A DNA stretch of 64,000 nucleotides, from positions 86,092-150,091 of the forward strand of contig DATDPU010000163.1 in assembly GCA_035292585.1 (NCBI GenBank). The letters are read 5' to 3'. Made by a program: the position numbers and the translations under genes. How positions within the stretch are numbered: the first letter of the stretch is position 1; the number at the start of each line of letters is the position of its first letter. Shown piece after piece: positions 58,940-64,000 of this stretch. The notes beneath the pieces were generated by a model, which saw nothing but the letters and a program-made list of their open reading frames with translations, searched no databases and had not been told where the DNA came from. The stretch is from DASSFZ01 sp035292585 (GTDB lineage: Bacteria > Chloroflexota > Anaerolineae > Fen-1058).

Positions 58940-58992
58940 CGCGCGTCACGGCTTGTGCAGGAAGTGACCCGGTGGGACGCAGTGCGGCGGGG

Positions 58993-59019
58993 ATTATACC
59001 ATGAGGGCAACGGCGTCAA
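58993..59019 (-). promoter_or_regulatory. Promoter for dinG
   Basis: On the minus strand, TTGACG (complement of 59014-59019) and TATAAT (complement of 58993-58998) are 15 bases apart, slightly short, giving a leader of about 48 bases. Confidence 0.5.
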
Positions 59020-59111
59020 CGAACCGACGGCATCTACTAAACCGCGCCCATTCGTTTTCGTCCGCCGTCCGCTTGTCCGTTGACCCGTCCGTTGATCGCC
59101 GCCGTTTTTGC

Positions 59112-59140
59112 TTTACAACGATTATGACTTGTGGTATAGT
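59112..59140 (+). promoter_or_regulatory. Strong sigma-70-type promoter for the roadblock gene
   Basis: TTTACA (59112-59117) and TATAGT (59135-59140) are exactly 17 bases apart. This is the best promoter in the window; it starts a leader of about 65 bases. Confidence 0.7.
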
Positions 59141-59211
59141 TTGCCCGCAAAGGGCCGGGAGAGCGGCTCAACACCTTTCACACGCCGACTTCACTCAAGG
59201 AGCTTCACCTC

Positions 59212-59583
59212 ATGGCGAAATCGCGCACCGATCAGATGGTTGATCGCCTGAGAGACCTGCAAGCCAGCACGCCGGACATTGAAGCCTCGGCCATTGTCTC
59301 CGTAGACGGCCTGATCATGGCCTCTTCACTGCCGGCCGGCGTCGAGGAAGATCGCGTCTCCGCGATGTCCGCCGCCATGCTCTCCCTGGGTGAGCGCATC
59401 GCCAACGAATTAGGGCGCGGCATTTTGGATGAAGTCTACATTCACGGCAACGACGGTTACGTGATTCTCATGTCGGTGGGCCAGGACGCGGTGTTGACCG
59501 TGCTGGCGCGCGCCAGAGCGAAACTGGGTCTGATTTTCCTGGACATGAAACGCGCCGCAGAAGACCTGGCTAAACTCGTTTAG
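59212..59583 (+). CDS. Roadblock/LC7 domain protein
   Basis: A 123-residue single-domain protein of the roadblock/LC7 (MglB-like) fold, which binds and regulates small GTPases. Strands SAIVSVDGLIMASSL, EVYIHGNDGYVILMSVG and VLTVLARARAKLGLIFLDM follow the family. No MglA-type GTPase is next to it. CAAGGAG lies upstream of the ATG, behind the strong promoter at 59112, so it is probably well expressed. Confidence 0.9.
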   Translation: MAKSRTDQMVDRLRDLQASTPDIEASAIVSVDGLIMASSLPAGVEEDRVSAMSAAMLSLGERIANELGRGILDEVYIHGNDGYVILMSVGQDAVLTVLARARAKLGLIFLDMKRAAEDLAKLV

Positions 59584-59769
59584 CCGCAAAGGAGAGCGAT
59601 GCCCGCCAGGTATCGCAGTCAAAGCAGAATACGCAAGTGAGTCGGTGGGGAGCGTCGCCCTCCAGACACTGTACTCAATCCAAATCGGACGATAATCTTT
59701 TCCTGTTGGATTCCTCTTGAAGACCTGCCCGACATAACCCTAGTCTGACTTTAGTTTTAACGGATCGAG

Positions 59770-59800
59770 ACGCCTGACGAGTAGTCGGGCGTTTTGCTTT
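59770..59800 (+). terminator. Rho-independent terminator
   Basis: Stem ACGCCTGAC / GTCGGGCGT with a GAGTA loop, then TTTTGCTTTT. It closes the roadblock transcription unit and lies before the restriction-modification gene. The rest of the gap (59584-59769) has no evident feature. Confidence 0.75.
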
Positions 59801-59861
59801 TCAGAAGGGTAGCTGTAGACTTCCCCCAGTCTGCTGGCTAACCCCTCTCCCGGAGAGCGCC

Positions 59862-62618
59862 ATGCCACCGAGGCTCACTCCACGGCAGTTCGTTGACAAG
59901 TGGCGTGATGTACAACTCAAAGAACGAGCCGCTTCACAAGAGCACTTCATCGACTTGTGTCGACTCATTGACCATCCCACCCCCGCAGAAGCTGATAGAC
60001 TCGGAACGAGCTTCACTTTCGAGGCGGGTGCTGATAAACAAAAGGGCGGACACGGTTGGGCTGATGTGTGGAAGAAGGGCTGTTTCGCCTGGGAATACAA
60101 GGGTAAGCACGCTGACCTCGACAAGGCCTACCAGCAACTCCTGCAATACCGTGAGGCGCTACAAAACCCTCCGTTACTAATCGTCTCTGACATCGAGCGC
60201 ATTGTCATTCACACCAACTTCACGAACACCGTGAAGCGCGTCACGACAATTAGTCTTGACGACCTGCTGACCGCTGATGGCTTAAACACACTGCGGGCTG
60301 CATTTGAGAATCCCGATCATTTTCGCGTCGCACAGACAACCGAACAGGTTACCGAGAAGGCCGCCGCCGAATTTGCGCGGTTAGCCGAACTGCTACGCAG
60401 GTATGGTATTGAACCCCTTCGGGCAGCCCACTTCCTGATCCGCGTGCTGTTCTGCTTATTCGCAGAGGATGTGGGCCTGCTACCCAACCGGCTGTTCATG
60501 CGGTTGCTTGAGCAAGGGCGACGGCGACCGGCGATCTTTACACAACAACTGAGCCAGTTGTTTGGGGTGATGGCTTCGGGTGGGCTGTTCGGATTAGAGG
60601 AGGTTCTACAGTTTAACGGTCGGCTGTTCGATGATGCAGCGGTATTGGAACTCGATAGCGACGGGCTGGAGATACTGGCGCGGGTCTCCACGCTGGATTG
60701 GTCGAATATCGAGCCGTCGATCTTTGGCACACTCTTTGTACGTGGTCTCGACCCGTCGCAGCGGGCGCAGCTTGGCGCGCAGTACACGTCCAAGAGTGAC
60801 ATCCTGCTGATCGTTGGGCCGGTGCTGATGGCACCGTTGCGCCGACGCTGGGCAGAGGTACAGGCCGAGGCACGCGGCCTGGCACAGCAGAGAGATAAAG
60901 CAGCGGGAAAGAAGCATAGCAACCTTGAGAAACAACTGCGCGATTTGCTGATAGGCTTCGCGGCTGAACTGGCACGAATCCAAGTGCTCGATCCTGCCTG
61001 TGGTAGTGGAAACTTCCTATACGTGTCTCTTCTGTTGCTACTGGATTTGTGGAAAGAACTATCCAATCTGATGACTGAACTTGGATTCCCTCGTTTGATG
61101 CCAATGCCGGATGTGTCACCTTCGCCCGGTCAGCTGCACGGCATTGAGATTAACGAGTACGCGAGAGAACTGGCGCAGACAACCATCTGGATCGGCTATA
61201 TTCAGTGGTTTGTGCAAAATGGTTTTGGTTTCCCGTCTGAGCCGATCCTCAAGCCGATTGATACTATCCTGCGCATGGATGCTATTCTCGCCAACCATGA
61301 GAGCGGTAAGCCTACCGAACCGGAGTGGCCGCTGGCAGATGTGATAGTTGGTAATCCACCGTTCTTAGGTGACAAGAAAATGCGCGCCGAGCTGGGTGAT
61401 AAATACGTTGACGCTCTGCGGTCTCTCTATGGAGAACGTATACCGGGCCAAAGCGATCTTGTGTGTTACTGGTTCGAGAAAGCGCGAGCGATGCTTGCGC
61501 TAGGAAAAGTAAAACGGGCGGGCTTGCTCGCGACGAACTCGATCCGAGGTGGGGCAAACCGCACCGTTCTAGAGCGAATTAAAGAAACAGGTGACATCTT
61601 TTGGGCCATGTCTGACCGTGATTGGATTCTTGATGGCGCGGCTGTTAATGTGTCTATGGTTGGATTCGATGATGGTGCTGAGCAATCCCGTTCACTGGAC
61701 AACCATCCTGCGGCGACCATTGCTGCCGATTTGACCACGACCCTTGATCTTACGGTCGCCAAGGGCTTGCAAGAGAATTTCAACATCTCTTTTGTAGGCC
61801 CTTCGCCACATGGATCGTTCGACATTGATGCCGACCGTGCAAAGGTTATGCTGTCGGCACCGATGAATCCGAATGGCCGGTCGAATTCTGACGTTGTTCG
61901 CCCTGTCGTGAGCGCAATAGACTTGGTACAGAGGCCACGGCACATGTGGACAATTGATTTCGCATTACTACCCATGCAGGAAGCTGCGAAGTATGAAATG
62001 CCCTTCGAGTACGTCAAGAAACATGTTTATCCTGTTCGCGCCAAGAATCGACGAGCCGCATATGCAGAGAAATGGTGGCAATATGCAGAAGCACGCCCTG
62101 GCATGAGAGAAGCCCTGAAAGGTAAATCTCGTTTTATCGTTACCCCGCGCGTGGCAAAGCATCGTGTCTTTGTATGGATAACATCTGATGTGTTGGCAAA
62201 TGACGGCACGATTGTATTCGCATCTGAAAGTGATTATGTGTTCGGCATGCTACACTCGAAGCCACATGAGTTATGGGCGCTACGGATGGGCACTTCACTA
62301 GAGGATCGCCCACGGTATACACCGACCACCACCTTTGAAACCTTCGCCTTCCCATGGCCGCCTGGCAAGGAACCTAAAGGCGATCCGCGTGTAGAGGCTA
62401 TTGCCTCGGCTGCTCGTAACGTGGTGATGTTGCGCGAGACGCAGGGCAAGGGCCGGACACTCACTCAACTCTATAATGAGCGCCCCACCTGGCTTGACCT
62501 GGCACACAAGCGGCTTGACGAAGCCGTGTTCGATGCCTATGGCTGGCCGCACGATTTGAGCGATGAGGAGATTCTTGCACGGCTGTTGGCGCTAAACTTG
62601 GAGCGGGCAGCTGCCTAA
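59862..62618 (+). CDS. MmeI-like type IIL/IIG restriction-modification enzyme
   Basis: A 918-residue single-chain enzyme combining nuclease, N6-adenine methyltransferase and target recognition, close to the 919-residue size of MmeI. The N-terminus matches MmeI style (LKERAASQEHFIDLCRL, then GWADVWKKGCFAWEYKGKH) with the PD-(D/E)xK residues Asp68, Glu78 and Lys80. Methylase motif I DPACGSGNF begins at Asp377 and motif IV NPPF at Asn498. Both activities look intact, so it probably protects the host by methylating one strand. Base composition is more AT-rich than its neighbours, suggesting recent transfer. Confidence 0.9.
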   Translation: MPPRLTPRQFVDKWRDVQLKERAASQEHFIDLCRLIDHPTPAEADRLGTSFTFEAGADKQKGGHGWADVWKKGCFAWEYKGKHADLDKAYQQLLQYREALQNPPLLIVSDIERIVIHTNFTNTVKRVTTISLDDLLTADGLNTLRAAFENPDHFRVAQTTEQVTEKAAAEFARLAELLRRYGIEPLRAAHFLIRVLFCLFAEDVGLLPNRLFMRLLEQGRRRPAIFTQQLSQLFGVMASGGLFGLEEVLQFNGRLFDDAAVLELDSDGLEILARVSTLDWSNIEPSIFGTLFVRGLDPSQRAQLGAQYTSKSDILLIVGPVLMAPLRRRWAEVQAEARGLAQQRDKAAGKKHSNLEKQLRDLLIGFAAELARIQVLDPACGSGNFLYVSLLLLLDLWKELSNLMTELGFPRLMPMPDVSPSPGQLHGIEINEYARELAQTTIWIGYIQWFVQNGFGFPSEPILKPIDTILRMDAILANHESGKPTEPEWPLADVIVGNPPFLGDKKMRAELGDKYVDALRSLYGERIPGQSDLVCYWFEKARAMLALGKVKRAGLLATNSIRGGANRTVLERIKETGDIFWAMSDRDWILDGAAVNVSMVGFDDGAEQSRSLDNHPAATIAADLTTTLDLTVAKGLQENFNISFVGPSPHGSFDIDADRAKVMLSAPMNPNGRSNSDVVRPVVSAIDLVQRPRHMWTIDFALLPMQEAAKYEMPFEYVKKHVYPVRAKNRRAAYAEKWWQYAEARPGMREALKGKSRFIVTPRVAKHRVFVWITSDVLANDGTIVFASESDYVFGMLHSKPHELWALRMGTSLEDRPRYTPTTTFETFAFPWPPGKEPKGDPRVEAIASAARNVVMLRETQGKGRTLTQLYNERPTWLDLAHKRLDEAVFDAYGWPHDLSDEEILARLLALNLERAAA

Positions 62619-62816
62619 CATGCAATAGCCTCTTTCGCGCAACTGGTATATGCTATAGGTCTGGCATACTAAACCGGATGACGATTCCATCTAAGAGTTG
62701 GGTCGCCCAGCGGGAACAATCGGAGGAATCGGGAGTAGTGACGTTTGGGCAGTAGTCTTCTCGCCGAGGGACATCTGTATGTGCAGAATGATCTTTGGAC
62801 CGCGAGGTGATGGCTG

Positions 62817-63626
62817 ATGACTACGCAGCCAGAACAGGAGGCCATGGTGGAACGCCTCTGGCGGGCGTATCTCACCACTGGGGAATTTGAGAAGGAGCGC
62901 CGCCAACGTCACTTCTTCGGATTGTTACCTGGAACCCCACGCTGCAAGAATTGCTTAGCGCCCTTTAAGGGCGCCGGCAGTACGCTGGTCAGACTGGTCT
63001 ATGGCAAGCGACCCTCAAACTTGAATCCACAGCTGTGCAATGTCTGCGAGCAATTTGCGCGTCAGTATCAGGGCGGGGCCGAGATCGAACTGTCGTTGCT
63101 CTTTGCAGATGTTCGCGGTTCAACGACTCTCGCCGAAGCGATGAATCCCACGGAATTTAGTAAGCTGATCAACCGCTTCTACAACACGGCCACCCAGGTC
63201 ATGATCCACACGGACGCCTTGATTGACAAGATCATCGGGGATCAGGTCGCCGCCATGTATGTGCCCGGGTTTGCTGGGCCGCAACATGCCCGCCGCGCGT
63301 TGGACGCGGCTCAGCAGATTTTGCGCGCCACGGGCCATGCCCGCCCTGAAGGACCCTGGATTCCGTTAGGCGTCGGGGTTCACACCGGAACGGCGTTCGT
63401 CGGCTCCGTCGGGTCGGAAGGGGGAACGTCCGACATCACGGTTCTCGGCGACGCGGCCAATACGGCGGCGCGTCTTGCCTCCAGTGCCCGGCAGGGTGAG
63501 ATTTTGATCAGTGACGCCGCATACACATCTGCTGAATTAGATTTTGGTCCTCTGGAAAAGCGTCACCTTGAGTTGAAAGGTAAGAGCGAACCGGTGCTGG
63601 TTCACGTGCTAACCGAATTCTCGTAA
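62817..63626 (+). CDS. Class III adenylate/guanylate cyclase with N-terminal zinc-ribbon-like motif
   Basis: A 269-residue protein. A Cys pair (C43-x2-C46) and a second (C74-x2-C77) near the N-terminus probably form a zinc ribbon. The cyclase domain follows with both metal aspartates, Asp98 in LFADVRGST and Asp142 in IGDQVAAMY, and GVGVHTGTAFVGSVGSEG and LGDAANTAARL. No membrane segment is seen. It is in the compositionally different right end of the window and unrelated in architecture to the cyclase at 19810. Confidence 0.88.
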   Translation: MTTQPEQEAMVERLWRAYLTTGEFEKERRQRHFFGLLPGTPRCKNCLAPFKGAGSTLVRLVYGKRPSNLNPQLCNVCEQFARQYQGGAEIELSLLFADVRGSTTLAEAMNPTEFSKLINRFYNTATQVMIHTDALIDKIIGDQVAAMYVPGFAGPQHARRALDAAQQILRATGHARPEGPWIPLGVGVHTGTAFVGSVGSEGGTSDITVLGDAANTAARLASSARQGEILISDAAYTSAELDFGPLEKRHLELKGKSEPVLVHVLTEFS

Positions 63627-63881
63627 ACAGCAAATTAAAGACCGTACAAAGACTTCGACTTAGAGAAGGCAGCGACACTGAAATGGCTTCGACCAGCGAA
63701 CACCGTTTCGCCAACCCCCTGTAAAATGTTCTGGACGCAAGACAAAGTCCTGAACGTGTAACCACACGCCCGCTGCTACCATGCCACACAGGTAGTAGAA
63801 GGTGGAAAGTGTTGGCGACGATGCCGCCGAATAAGTCGTCAGACGTTGCAGCCGACCGTCTAGAGCGGATTCCATGATGGT

Positions 63882-64000
63882 TTACGGTACTTCATAACCA
63901 CAATGAGCGAACCAAGCCTGAGCATCCTGAGGGGTGATGGCCTGCAAGGCTTTCGCCAGAGCGTCAAGCAGAGCTTCAAATGTGCGCGACTTAGCTGCGC
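63882..64000 (-). CDS. IS630-like transposase, C-terminal fragment (window edge)
   Basis: On the minus strand the frame from the window edge reads KSRTFEALLDALAKALQAI, then TPQDAQAWFAHCGYEVP and a TAA stop at 63882-63884. The WFxHCGY ending after a DA pair is typical of IS630/Tc1-type transposase C-termini. Only 38 residues are in the window, so the family call is tentative. Downstream of its stop, TAGAGCGGATTCCATGATGG (63871-63880 area) may be the element's end. The gap 63627-63881 has no other credible gene. Confidence 0.55.
   Translation of the reverse strand, partial: AAKSRTFEALLDALAKALQAITPQDAQAWFAHCGYEVP

Noticed and set aside
63660..63875. Minus-strand 71-codon ORF near the right edge
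   Set aside because: Low-quality composition and it lies just downstream of the transposase fragment; probably element-end DNA rather than a gene.

Overview
This looks like a chromosomal segment of an uncultured or little-studied GC-rich member of the Chloroflexota (Anaerolineae-like). The inference rests on gene content: an exonuclease-fused DinG, YaaT/PSP1, a TupABC tungstate transporter, cyclase-ATPase-TPR regulators, a receiver-CpaE fusion, Pro/Thr-rich secreted proteins, and many short palindromic intergenic repeats. No rRNA, tRNA, CRISPR array or ribosomal-protein marker is visible, so the placement is tentative.

Layout. 0-4.1 kb (+): two GNAT acetyltransferases (the first cut by the window edge), a Nudix hydrolase, a HEAT-repeat protein and an NAD-dependent epimerase. 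4.2-7.7 kb (-): the transglutaminase / alpha-E / circularly permuted ATP-grasp trio. 7.8-19.4 kb (-): a membrane-anchored cupredoxin protein, an AAE-type antiporter, several hydrolases (S51, M20, metallo-beta-lactamase, PIG-L), and a glycolate-oxidase-like glcF-yaaT-glcD run. 19.8-24.2 kb (+): a cyclase/AAA/TPR regulator and two small unknown proteins.

24.3-31.9 kb (+) is the most distinctive region, a nitrogen-oxide island. It encodes an octaheme HAO-like cytochrome translationally coupled to a polytopic membrane protein, a Crp/Fnr regulator, a redox-disulfide small protein, a lipoprotein copper nitrite reductase with an extra N-terminal cupredoxin, a cupin, an NnrS-like membrane protein, a truncated membrane gene and a four-helix membrane protein. 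Together these suggest nitrite to NO (NirK), NO sensing or tolerance (Crp/Fnr, NnrS-like), and hydroxylamine/NO/nitrite conversion by the octaheme protein.

32-41.7 kb (+): tilS, a DMT exporter, a ModE-like regulator followed by tupABC, a degenerate metallophosphoesterase, a small split-barrel protein and a PhoB/PhoR-like two-component pair. 41.9-47.9 kb (+): three secreted or lipoprotein genes, one broken by an amber codon, leading into a Ser/Thr kinase with an extracellular Asp-box propeller. 48-58.9 kb (-): CpaF and a receiver-CpaE fusion, a HAD phosphatase, a Cys-rich protein, elongation factor P, two glycosyltransferase-type proteins and DinG. 59.1-64 kb (+): a roadblock protein with a clear promoter, then a compositionally different stretch with an MmeI-like restriction-modification enzyme, a second cyclase and the tail of an IS630-like transposase.

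Nearly every intergenic gap carries palindromic repeats of at least ten families. One family has a conserved core but different, still complementary, outer arms in different copies. Pieces resembling these repeats also occur in frame inside tilS and glcF.
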